Shown here in pieces: positions 10,465-22,462 of a stretch of DNA of 64,000 nucleotides (its first letter is position 1; each line of letters opens with the position of its first letter). The translations under genes and the position numbers were made by a program. The notes under the pieces are model-generated. The model was not told the origin of the DNA. It did not search any database and worked only from the letters and a program-made list of their open reading frames with translations. The DNA is from Melastoma dodecandrum (taxonomy: Eukaryota > Streptophyta > Magnoliopsida > Myrtales > Melastomataceae). The stretch spans positions 1 through 64,000 of the forward strand of contig JARUPY010000014.1 in the NCBI GenBank assembly GCA_029817715.1. The letters are read 5' to 3'.

Positions 10465-12735
10465 TCAAAACGAATGGAAGTCATCATCGTCGACGAAAGA
10501 CTCGAAGATGGCCATAACAACCCTGAGGAAAAGAATCCATGGTCAGAACAGAAACAGGTCCTATCTCGAGGATACAACAGTTCAATGTACTAGAGCTCAC
10601 AAGCCGGCAGCCTATAAAGTAGTCGAGGAAAACCTTTTCTCTTACCTATCTAATCAATTAAATGCAGTAATGGGAACAAGCATGAGTCGATCTACCAATA
10701 TTTGAAAGCATTAAAAGCATTCCCTTAATTGGGACAACATCCAGGTTGCCCTTTCTATCCCACATTTAGCAATTATCTGCAATAGAGAGGACCGCGCGAT
10801 CATCCAAGAAAAGCACCACTTGTTGATATGTTTCTCTAACCGGATGCTTGTCATTGTGACATGTATTTGTAGATAATAAGTCCGCAGCTACAGGTTCCAA
10901 ATGCCAGGAGGGGGGTGCTCGACCCACATTCATGTTGACTCTATTTTCTTCCCTATTGTTTATAAAGTTAACTTACCAAACAAAAATGCCAGGAGGGTCG
11001 TGTGGTTCTATCAGTGTCAATAGTGACTAGCGCTAGCATTTACACCCCTCCCCATTTGAGGAAGCTCTATAACCTGCTAGTAACCCAAACATGTGATAAG
11101 CAGGCAATCCCTACAGCCTTATTAGTCGTGTCCTCTTATTTCCTTCAATTCAAACCTCTGATCTGCTGCTACAACTTTGAAATTTTTCCAACACATGACG
11201 ATGCTGTTAAGAAGAGAGTAGAACATACCTGAAGATGACCATTATAAAGAAGATTGCCAAAAGGCCCAGTTTCACCAAACGATACTTTTTCTCCGCACCA
11301 AGAACTCTAAAAATTTCGGTCACATCAATGAGATGTTGCCGCTTTATGTACCTAAGAGCAAAACGAGCAACCGAATGATTACATTTACATTCAGTAGAAT
11401 TTGAGTTATCAATTCTCATCAGTGAAATAAGGCAAAATGAAATATTTCTGCAGTAAACTGCAAGGAAACATTCAAACCAGTTAATAACTGCACACAGCCG
11501 AAGATTCTCTACAGTCAAGCACTAGTATTTACACAAAGTAATCGAAATGAATGAAAAGGTTCTTTCTGTATAACGCATAAGCAGAAGGTGAAACTGGCAT
11601 CTGAGCCACATTCTGGATTATCAGCAATAATTTGGTTTTACACTAGCAGTATGAACCATGAACTGCAAAGGGTGCATCCTCCCTCTGGAAAAGAGGGTGT
11701 CTCTAGAATCTTCCCCCTGAAAGTTTCCCTCCTTCCAAAAACATAGTTCATTCTATTCCTTTCTTCAAACCCCAAACTTCCTATGCCATTAACATGGGGA
11801 TCTCTTTTCCCTGGAGGGAAAATCCCTTCGCACACATATCCTAAGAAAAGGTATCAAGCTTAGGTAGCATAATGGGGACAGAGGTTGGGATATTAGTTAA
11901 ACCACGACACAATCAAGCATAGACTTCATAATTGAAGATCTGAATCAACTTACAGAGCTTTAGCCATACTTGGTGGATCACCAATAAAGAAAAGATTCAT
12001 GGCGCAACATTGAACAAAGGGGCGATACTAGAAAAGCTACTTCAGAAACAGTTTTGGTTAATGAAACTCACAGCATGATGTGGTAGCACGTAATGGGAAT
12101 CGAGACAAGAAACATGAACCAGTGGCCCGTCAAGAGGAGAAGCATGCTGAGAAATGCTTGAAGAGCGTATTCCGGCAATATTAATCTATTGATACTGGAT
12201 GCGGCTTCGTACATGTTAATGTAGTCAGCTTCCAAATCCAACAAAATCAGAATCTACAAAAAAAAAAAAAAAAAGAAAACGCTTGAAGGGAGTAAAATAA
12301 GCAGCCTCGACGACAGACAATCAATCTTGGGCGGTATAATGCCATAACCCAGCGACTCAACCAGCAAGAATGGGAGGCAGCTCATCTTGGATGGAGGAGG
12401 GACGTAAAAAGGGATAAAAAGCACATCTCTGCCAAAAGGCCTTAACCAATCAAAGCGAGATCAGATGGGTTGGATCCGAAATCAATTTAAGAGTTCATCG
12501 ACGAGTCCATCCTGATCCATCCGAGGATGAAAAGCTAAACGAAATTCGCAAGGCCAGAAAAGCCGACATAAAAAGGCAAACCAGGGGAACATAATTGGAT
12601 CTGAGAAAACAAAGCAGAGCGTCGGGGGGAGGTTAAGGCGGTGGGGGATGTGAAAAAAACCTGATAAAAGGAAGAGGCGAAGAGGGCAACATTGATCACC
12701 AGGAAGGTGACCGCCAGAATCAACGACCAACCCAT
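10465..12735 (-). CDS. Cornichon-family ER cargo receptor, four exons
   Basis: Exons on the minus strand: 12735-12661, 12253-12072, 11351-11229 and 10522-10465, all with GT/AG borders, giving 145 residues, the usual family length. The protein starts MGWSLILAVTFLVINVALFA and contains the cornichon signatures DLEADYIN, LLLLTGHWFMFL, CYHIML and RQHLIDVTEIFR, then EKKYRLVKLG. It ends in an acidic tail, FVDDDDFHSF, encoded by a 58-bp last exon. Three or four membrane segments are expected. Cornichon proteins select membrane cargo into COPII vesicles at the ER, and some plant members are known to handle transporters. I chose Met 12735 because the family begins MGW/MAW; an in-frame upstream Met at 12786 would add 17 Gly/Glu-rich residues. 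Introns are AT-rich, and intron 1 ends in a T-run. I see no disabling mutation. Confidence 0.93.
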
Positions 12736-13310
12736 CCCTCTTCCTCTTCTTTCCTCTTCTTCTTTCCCCCCACCGAAAACTTGCAAATCCAGCTCACCCC
12801 TTTCTCCCCCGTTGGTCGGAAGCCGATGGGGATGCTTTCTCTTACAACCTTTTTAGCAGGGTGGGTCGGTCGTTTATGGCGACTCGCCCGTAGTCAGACG
12901 AGTCCATTTTCTTAACTCCAATTGAGGAGGTCTCGTTCCCTTCTTTAACACCTTTTTTTTAACTTTAGCTACCCCCTCCCTTATCACGCGCATCTCAACC
13001 CCCCTTATAATTACCCCCATCCCTAGTTATTATGAGCAAATTTTTTTTTTTAATATATAGTATGATTACAACACACACAAAAATAAGCCTGTAAAAATAA
13101 AAAATACCCGGACGCCGAAATTCTTAACAACATAATTAAAATCAGATTTCTCGCATCTAACATATAAAACACGATCTCAGGAAAATATATAAAGATTTAA
13201 AATTGATTTGAAAAAAGAATATCATTAGAACATTTAATATAAATAAAACAACTTCAAATGGACAATTAAAGTGTAGGGTGGTAACATATACGCATAATGA
13301 CCAACATGGG

Positions 13311-13370
13311 GTTGGTTCAAGTGGTAAGGAGCTTGGATTCGCTTAAGGAGGTCTCGGGTTCGAAAGGCTC
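13311..13370 (+). repeat. Possible tRNA-derived SINE head
   Basis: tggttcaagtg (13313-13323) fits the pol III A box TRGYNNARNNG. ggttcgaaagg (13357-13367) fits most of the B box GGTTCRANNCC but has GG for the last CC. Spacing (~34 bp) suits a tRNA-related promoter. No cloverleaf is evident. Confidence 0.35.
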
Positions 13371-13560
13371 TAGCTCTAGCTCGAAAGGCTCGAATATGCA
13401 CTTGATTTTATTAATTTTATTAATTTTATTAATATTTATTATATAATATTAGATCAAGCCATAAATATTTCGGCTCGAGCTCGGCTCATGTCGTTAATGA
13501 GCCAGCTCGAGTTCTACTCGAGCTCGCGCTCGCGAGCGGCTCGGTTCGTTTCACCCCTAA
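13371..13560. repeat. CTCGAG-rich palindromic repeat, possible MITE end
   Basis: Dense overlapping ctcgag/gagctc words occur (gctcgagctcggctcatg, ctcgagctcgcgctcgcgag), ending in ggttcgtttcacccctaa. Similar words occur at the ends of some plant non-autonomous DNA elements. No paired end was found. Confidence 0.35.
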
Positions 13561-16500
13561 GTCTGCCCCGTGTCTTATAATAGTGGAGCTCAAACCCCTT
13601 ATTCTTTCACCTCATAATCCACTTTACTAGTAGCAATTCGGCCTTTATCAATTTTATGACAGCATCAACAAGTATCGTCCAATTTCTTGCAACTCACTTG
13701 ATTTGTTAATCAAAATTTTAAAATAAAATAACATATGAAATGCTTCAATATTATGTACCATTTTTCTATTTTTTTAGTCAATAAATTAAAATTGTGAATT
13801 AAACCTTGTTTGGCTTTGGTGCGACAAAATTCAAGATTGGTCAAAATCAAAATATAAACAAAAATTGATGACAAAATTATAAATTAAACTATATTAATGA
13901 AAAAACGGAAAGTTGGCTCGAAGTTAAGGTCATAAATCGATATTTTACCTAAAAAAATTATAAAATACGATTGAAGTTTAAAAAATAATCGATTTACCGC
14001 TCTTGTGGCGGGTTTTGAAAACACGTCTTTCAATTTATAAAGGGGACGGATTCTAGGCCCTTTGATTACTAGGTCAGCATGAGGAACGTCAAGATCCATT
14101 TTAATTTTTTTCAACCATATTTCAAGATTGAAACGAGTAGCTTTATATTTTGATCTTAAAATAGATCCCTAAATTATTTATGTAATGATCGTATCAAAGT
14201 CCATTTGTTCTTCTTGAGCATTTTCTCATGTCTCAAGGAAAGTGATCAAACTCGGGAAGTTCGAGTTCCGAAGCAACTATATCATCAGTATATGACATAT
14301 AATCATCTCTAAAGGTACCAAATTGAGTTTTGATGCGTGATTCCATAAGCGAGGTAGCATGTAATGAAGATAATTACATTTAGTTACCAAAAAAGCAACC
14401 AACCCTTCATGTTTTAAGATTCATTTTCTTGTAGCATTTTTATACCTTTTGAAATAATAAGGATGAACCTCTCCAACTGTATTCCTTTCCAATTCGTCTC
14501 CAACTTTCCCTTTAGACTCACCTGATGCAAATCCTGATTAAATACACATATAGTAGGTACATCCTAAGCACCTTCAAATTGTCGGACGACACGATCTGGT
14601 CGATAAACCTCTACTACCATAAAGCAAAGCAATGGAGACATGTAAAATGGTTCTAGAAAACCCAACTCCGCCTCAGTTTGTATTTGATGAATATGTTGGT
14701 CTTTGTTTATCACTAAGAAGGGGTGAATTAGTGATAAACTCTAAGTTACAATTTTTAACTATTTTTTCCAAATGCATGCAACGAAAGATAACTTCTATAC
14801 CAATAGAACCTTTTAGATTTCTGTAATGAAAGAATGAAAGTGATTTATTCGATATCTCTTATCTACCCAATATGCAAGATTTGTCTGTCCATTCTCACCC
14901 ATAATTTGGATCATCAAGATGAAATAGTGAATACATAAGGTGATTTCTTAATCAACCTTTTGCAGCATAGAAAAATATTCTCGCACTTGAAGAAACCATT
15001 AGTACCAATGAACTTTAGTTTCTTAGATGTTCTCTGGCATAATCAAGACCTTTCCCACCTAGGCAGTGCCCCCACCTACACAACAACCTATTGCGACTTT
15101 CTTTGTACAACTTTCCACTGAGACTTCTTCCATGGACAACCCCTACCAAAAAGTCCTTGCACACACAAACGTAATTATTGAATCTAGTCAGTTCTTCACC
15201 TTCTGTACTCGTGGAGCAACAATTCTTAATTATGGCCATTGCATGTTCGCATGTCTACAACTTGCAATCCACACTTCGGATTTTGTTGCATGTAACTTCG
15301 AATGCTATCCACAGCTTCCAACGATGTCCCTCGAGCCCATCACTTCTAGCACATAAGCTTCACCAACAATACAACCTTCTACATCTCCCGCTCCTTTTCA
15401 TGTTTGACTAACAACATCATTTCTTGTACAACACAATGTCTTTCTCTTTCTTAACACTCTTGATCACCCTTTACAACTAATTGTGCATAACTAATTATAC
15501 ACAAGACTCCATGTCTAAATGAATAACCTAAAGATAACAAGAACGGCTTCTGCATTCGTCAAAATATAATTTCCTAAATACTTAACTAGTCGTTACTCAT
15601 GAGCAAACATTCGTTTGGGAATCCTTAAATATAGCCTTGTAAAATGTTTTTGGAATTAGTTTTAAAATTAACTTTCAAAAGTTGTTCTGATCTGATCCAT
15701 AATATATGACTACTATTCTGGATCAATACATGGATAATTGTCCAAAGTATATCCTTAGTGGATTTTTACAAATCATAGAAGGTTGTAGATGATCCTCTAG
15801 AAAAATTCATAAATAAAACATATTTCATTTGATTCTTTTAGTAACAAATAAATAATTTCGAGCTGATCATTTTGATAAATAAGAAAAATTATAATGCAAT
15901 ATTCATTTTAATTACTTGATTAATAATTAAATAGTCGTTAAATAGATAAATAATTTTTTAAATATCATAATAGTTTCCTCGTAGAAGGTTGTCGTTAAGA
16001 AAAACTTCTATAATGTTTCTCAAGCTTCTACATCTTGTTAAAGATCAAGCTTCATCATCAAGGTCATGCCAACAGAATGTGAACAACTTTACGAAACATG
16101 TTACATGCTTGAATCGTATTTCTAAAGGTAAGCAGCACGAGTTTAGGAGGACCTTTTGTCAGAAGTAACGTTTGAAAACACATTTTTCTTTTATTTAATT
16201 TCGTCATAAATTACAAGTTTAGGATAATATTTTATTTAATTCCGTCACATTTTCCTTTTGTTTAATGATGTTTGGAAACACATTTTATTTAATAACGTAA
16301 GCAAATGTGATATTTTCTTGTGAATATAATACACGTTTTAAAAACATGATATACTTAATGGATTTAGGGAACATGAAATAACATTTTTATAAATATCTCA
16401 AAGTTTTATTGTTTGCCGGAACAATTTCAAAAACCTTAAATGGCATTGACCTTACAGACAAACAAGATATTATCACAAGCTTAAACAATTATTTTCGGAA

Positions 16501-16620
16501 AAATAGCAATTGTATTTGTAGAAATTAATAGAAATGTTTATTCAAAGAATAATGTTGGAACTTTTTTGCTCTTTCGTTAGAGGACTTAACTGTTTATTGC
16601 GAGGACAAGGCTGAAGTGTG

Positions 16621-17330
16621 GAAGCGGCTAACGATACGTGCACGTAACGATTACTTAGTTTACTAAATTCGCTTATTTTTTAAGTAAATTTTACTAAGAA
16701 ATCACTTTTTTTAGTAAAAGGCCGACATAATTAGTAAAAAATTTTGTAAATTTTACTAATTTTGTTAATGTTCATTTTTAGTAAATTTTACTAAATCTGC
16801 GCTTATTTTACTAAGAAATCACTTTTTTAGTAAAAGGACGACATAATTAGTAAAAAAAATTGTTAATTTTACTAATGGTGTTACTGTTCACTTTTAGAAA
16901 ATTTTACTCAATATGCGTTTAGTATTTTTACTGTTCATTTTTACTAAATTTTACTAAATTTTTTTAGTAATATTTACTAATTTTTCACTGTTCACTTGTA
17001 GTAAAAATTACTTCTTTTATTTCGTAAAACATAACTAAAATTAGTATTACTTAATTTTATTTTGATATTTAGTAAAACACTGTTTGAGTTAGTAAAAGTA
17101 CTAGTAAAGTTGTACGGGTTTCATAAATGTTTACTGATTTCTACATGATTTTACATAAAAATTTTGTAAACTGTTACTAAAAAGTTTTGTAATTTACTAA
17201 TTTAAACAGTGAAACCCGAACCTATTTACGAACCTAATGTCGCTGTGAAATTATCGTTTTACCCCCGACACTAAATTACTAAATATATTACGAAACTTGT
17301 TAGTAATCTTGTCCTCATCACCCTCAACGC
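16621..17330 (+). repeat. MULE left TIR
   Basis: About 710 bp. The outer ~35 bp are unique. Then come two tandem ~115-bp units (start words ttttactaagaaatcac and gacgacataattagtaaaa), then irregular TTAGTAAA text, then tacccccgacactaaattac and cttgtcctcatcaccctcaac at the inner edge. All of this is repeated inverted at 25470-26415. Confidence 0.85.
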
Positions 17331-18303
17331 TCGTCCTCCTCAAGTGCTCTCCGTCCTCCCCTCCGATCGACATCCTTCTTCCAGTCATTGCCGGCCACGC
17401 CGTTCCTCTTACTGTCAAAGTCGGAGTGCCCCTTCCTGGTTTGGATGACGACATCAGGTGTGCTCCCCTCTTCCTTTATCACCGTTCGTTTTTCTGCTGG
17501 TGAACCGAAAACCCTAAGTCGGCTTTATTTTACCTTCTGAAACCCACCACCCTAACCCGTCTCCTCCGATGCAGTAAACTGGACGACTTTTGGTTTTAGT
17601 CTCGTGCATTGTCTCTTGGAGTTTGGTTTAGGTGAATCGGTCAAGTTTTATAGTTAGGGTTTTGGTGATTCGTGTTTGTTTTGGGTTTAGTGAATCCATC
17701 GTGCCTAGCACTCATCATACCCAAGAGGCCAAGATTGGTTGATATGTGTACTTTCCTGATTTGTTGGCAGTCCTCCTTGGTTTGATTTGTAATGACGTTG
17801 TTGTTGTGAAGATGTTTTATAATATTCTGGCGAATGTCTTGTTTTAAGGCCTTTTCGACGATGGTTACGTGAGTAGATAGAGATGTTTCTACTGTTTTTG
17901 TGTGCTTGATTTGGTTGATTCTTGGCGTGTTTGATTGGGACTGAACGGGACAAGGCATTGATTCCGATTTTTTACAGGGACTTTAACATGTTGATGTTAA
18001 CTTGATTAGTTTTCTGGAAAGAGGAAGTAAGTTTTACTGAATTACATTGTCTTACTCCAAATGACTTTCTTGAGAATGGTGTTTGACTTGTGTGTATCGT
18101 GTTTGACTTGCTTAAAGATAACGTTTGCTTTTCTGGGGTGATTTTGTTTCTAGAATTGCAGTTGTCCCTCTGATCCACTGTGTATTGGAATGTTTGGATT
18201 TGTGATGGTTTGGCTTTGGGTTTACGGCTGTCAGAGGGTTTTGCTTCTCAGTTTGTAGATTGTAGTGTACCTGCTGGTTATTTATTTGTTGGACTATGCA
18301 GAT

Positions 18304-21300
18304 ATGGAAGGAGATTTGGATTTTGGTGGTGGAAACGACGCATACATACCTGCAGGAGACAATTCAGCTGAGGCATTCCGTGAAGACGCTCCAGAAGCTG
18401 CAACTCAAGGTAATACACCTGGTAGTTCGAAAAAAGATAAGGCTAAGTCAGTTCGTGCATCCCAGGTAAATGCATAACCGTCTTTACTGAATGTTTTTAG
18501 TAATCAGGCCACATTAGATTGAGGTAGCCGCGGTTGTATTGTTACAAGATTACCTTTATACGAGGTGTAGTCCAAGGAAGTTATTTTCTGTCCTCAATAC
18601 ATTCAATGAGGCGAAGCGGTCAGCCCTGTCAGAGCTAGGATTTGATGGGCTGCTTCATTTGTCAAGTAGGCATGTTCATCACAAAGCACTGAAGTGTTGT
18701 CTGAAGTTGTTTGATCCGGTGAAGAGGGTAATGTTAATCGATGGAGTGGAATACGCCATGTTGTCTACGGATGTAGAGGCCTTAATCGGCCTACCAGCTA
18801 CTAAAGTGGGTGTCCCATTTAGTGGACATATGGAAACAGTCCGGTCAGAGCTGAAGCTTCACCTCAAAAGAGGAAAGATTTCTCTGAAGTCTGTTGAAAG
18901 TCATCTGAGGTCTAGAGATGTTCCCGATGAGCTTTGGAAAGTGGAGGTTGTGATTTTCATTCTAGGTTGTTATCTGTGCCCAACAACGGCTTTTGATATC
19001 GACAAGGAGTATCTCCTGGCCCCCCGGGATGTACAAGCAATATGTAAATTTGACTGGGCCCCTCACGTGCTCGATAGTCTGTGTACGCAAGTAAGGGTAT
19101 TCCAAGGACATCAGGCAAAGTACATCGGTGGTTGCGTCCATCTACTTATGGTGAGAATTTTTAGTTTAGTCTTTGTTAATCTTATTGAATGAGTGATTTT
19201 ATTACTGTCCGATATTCATTGTTCGTGTATTGTTTTTGTTCATCCATGCAGTTATTCTATGCTTGCAAAAGTTCTAGGGGAGACGCCATGTTAACAAGGA
19301 GGAGTAGGTATGCGCCACTGTGTCGAGATTGGGATGATGACCGTCTCAAAGCCATTTTCAAAGTTGCAAATGCGGAGGTTGCGGATCTTGTAAGTTTGGT
19401 CCATGTTGTAATGCACATATTTGTTCATTGTTGACAACGCGATGTTTATGTTAATAATTCCATTAACAGGAATCCGACGATTTCGAAACTATCCCAGATG
19501 AAGAAGGCGATTGTGCGAACGAGTCTGGGCAGATGGAAATGGTGATGCATCGGTTGCAGGTAATATGATTTCGTCTTGGTGGTTTGTAAGTGTTTATAAT
19601 TTGCAGATTTCTTTGATTTGAAATTATGTTATCGTATGCATTACTTCATTACCAGACTGTTGAATTTTCGGTTAGAAGACTCCATGTTAGTAATGAGCAC
19701 ATAATTCGGAAATTGGGAATGATTCTCACCGTAGTGAGAAGACTGAGAGGTGAAGAAGGTCTTCCCATGAAGCAACCCGACTGTGGTAATGACCAAGAAA
19801 ATGAAGTCGCTGATGATAACGTCGACCAAGGCGAAGGAGGAGTTCAGGAAAGAGTGAATGAAAGAGTTGATCCAACTAAAGAGTTTGGTAATGTGTCGCA
19901 GCATGCCTCTTCACCTACTGACCCCGGTCAACCGGATATTGGCTTCAGTATACCTATTTGTGAGGTAGGGTCCACCATGGTTTCTGAGAGAAGTTTGGTG
20001 CCGCACGATCCTCCTCAGGGACAACAGACATTGCCTGAAGGTACCGATGACTATTCGGATCCTCGTGAGGTACTACTTGCTCGAGCTCTGAATAAACTTG
20101 GCGCATTCGTTGGTACTTCGGATGCTCATAACATTAACATTGAGAGTGAATCTGAGATTGACATGACTAAGTCCGAGGAGGGTGTCAAGTCTTTGCTGCC
20201 ACGGAATAAAGGAAAGGAGAAGACTGGGGAAGAATCTGCAGTTCAAGATGCAGACCTTGTGATTCCCACAGATGCAGGTAAGGAGAAGGATGGAGAAGGA
20301 GAAGAATCTCATGGTGAAGAGGAAGTTATTCCCACACCTAAAGAGAATGAGAAGACAGGGGATCTCGCGGATGCTGATGTGGAAGTTGTTACTGTCACTA
20401 AAGGGCTGAAGAAAATTGAAGAAGAGGCTGAAGTTCAAATGAAGGTGAAGTATGATTGCATTCAATTGTTAACTATGCTGAATATTCTTAACAATAACAT
20501 TAATCTGCTCATCGGTGACAGGAAAGTGGATCATCTACCACAGTTGTACGGCAGAGAGGAAGCCGTCCTCATTCAAGAGCTCCCCATTTATACCACCAAA
20601 GCCGGTAACACGGTCAAGGAAGCATGGTCGCACAGCTATACCTGAGGTATAACAAGTTGGCACTATTGAATGGAAACATCAAGTGTCGATTAAGATCATG
20701 AGGATTACTATGTTCATCTATGGTTGTAATTTTTCGTTTATAGGCACTTCAAAAATTCATTCCAGAGGATATCCCCGTAAGTGAGCTGAAAACCTTTACA
20801 TCGGCTCAATGGAATATCCTAGAGTATGCTTGGAATGAGGACCGGGATCATAGGTTAGTGTCACTGTCCTCGGTCTTTATATATTGGGATATTGTTTTAG
20901 TTTGTCCATCCAACTATGTCAGTTTGATTATTCCTTTATTATGCAGTGAATGTCTTTGTATGACGGAATCAGCCCACGTTAATAGGCATGCCATGCTCTC
21001 TCTCAAGCCTAATAGATGGATAAACAATGATGTAAGATATTCTCTGAAACGTAACAACATATGACACTTCATCCATCTGAGTATATATGGTTGTAGATCA
21101 TAGACTTCCATGCCGTGATGCTACAGACCTGCGTGGATAGTGAAAAGGGAAGGATTTGGTACCTTCCAAGTTGGTTAGGGGTGAGTAAGTGATGCATTAA
21201 GTAATGACATAAGACTTTGTATCTACTTTGTACTAACTAGGAACACAATCACCAGAATCTTGCATGCAACCAGTATAGTGCTGCGAAAATGCCGGTGATC

Positions 21301-22191
21301 ACCAAAGCCGATGCCGCTTCCCTATATTCGCTTTTTAAGTCACACATTGGGAAGAACCATGAAGTCATATGGGTAAGCATCCCCACATCCATGTAAGAAA
21401 CAAAGTTTACTGAAAGTGCATATGAAAAAGTTAGTTATATTATACTAATAATTGTTGTCTGTCTTATAATCGTTTTAGTAAAAGCTTAGTATGCTGGATG
21501 CAGATTTATATTCCGGTTTGCGTAGCAGATTCACATGGGGCATTACAGATCATATCATTCAGGACTATGGAAGTGATCATAATGGACACAGTTTACAAAA
21601 AACTGTCCAACTTCCAAGGGAGAGCAGACCTTCATTGTCGTGTGGTGAAGCTTGTGAGTGTGATTATGGAAGAGAATAAAGTCAAATCCAAGGTAAAAGG
21701 GTTTGAAGTACCCGACATCTGCAATTGGAATATAACATACCCGACGAACGTGCCCGACCAAATGGTTGCCGGAAATGAGTACGTCCATAAAATTTTTGCA
21801 TTTTTTGGTTTTCTTCATGAAAAATGGCAGGAGGGAACATCCTATGCATTGGTGTTGTGCAGAAACGAATGTGGAATATATGTGATGAAATTCATGTCCT
21901 TGCCGAAACCCCCAGAAGGTGCTGAGGAAGTGGTATGGTCAATTTGTTTAGTAGCCATGCCACATTATGACACTTGATGAATGCGATAACATATTTGTCC
22001 TAACATACATACGCTTTGAATGTTAGATTGCAGGAATTGCTGATAGGTTGATGCTCGTCATAAGCCTGATCAAGTGGTATGGGAATGACGTTAGGAAACG
22101 AATACATCAGAAGGTGAAGGATGATGCCACCAAGAAGAGGAAAAGGTCGGAGTACAGTGATGCATCTACATCTGTCCTTGCAATTCGATAG
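18304..22191 (+). CDS. MULE-borne Ulp1-type cysteine protease gene, about 11 exons
   Basis: Proposed exons: 18304-18465, 18518-19150, 19252-19389, 19470-19559, 19656-~20640, 20744-20853, 20947-21031, 21097-21180, 21256-21372, 21504-21918, 22034-22191. Except at one junction, phases agree. Exons 2-3 encode a DUF1985/plant-mobile-domain-like module (LSELGFDGLLHLSSRHVHHK, VEALIGLPATKVGVPF, VVIFILGCYLCPTT, GGCVHLLM|LFYACK). Exon 5 is an acidic Glu/Lys-rich linker. Exons 7-10 encode the C48 (Ulp1/SENP) fold: LKPNRWINND, then IYIPVCVADSHGALQII (candidate His), VIIMDTVY (candidate Asp) and LCRNECGIYVMKFM (candidate Cys). The last exon is basic, with KKRKR. Ulp1 enzymes cleave SUMO precursors or conjugates; the substrate here is unknown. 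The exon 5/6 junction does not close in frame: a one-base frameshift near 20600 or an unrecognised intron is needed. Confidence 0.75.
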
Positions 22192-22462
22192 CCACTGCAC
22201 TGTCAAGATGAGGCGAGGGATTGCCATGCTCATCGAATTGCTGAAGTCTCTGACCTCGCAGTTGCCGTTTTATTTTTGCAAACCAGAATGGTCATTTTTG
22301 TAATGTAGGCAAAGTGTGTTATGTCCCTATGAATATGCCAGATGCTTCTTTTTGCATTACTGCCTACAGAATGATTGCCTATTGGAAACACTTTATGATC
22401 AGGCGGATGTAAACGGAAGTTATCATGAATTGCTGATGAATTCATAAATTAAGGGTACATAT

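Larger units (their letters stand above)
12850..16600. other. AT-rich intergenic region without a recognisable gene
   Basis: No open frame here resembles a known family. It contains a possible SINE head (13311-13370) and a CTCGAG-rich palindromic stretch (13371-13560). The frames at 13884-14114, 14632-14826 and 15015-15411 look accidental. It ends at the TIR of the large MULE. Confidence 0.6.

Noticed and set aside
10388..10705. 105-codon plus frame
   Set aside because: It overlaps the last cornichon exon on the other strand and shows no family features.
13313..13367. Intact tRNA gene
   Set aside because: The boxes are tRNA-like but no acceptor or anticodon stems could be paired.
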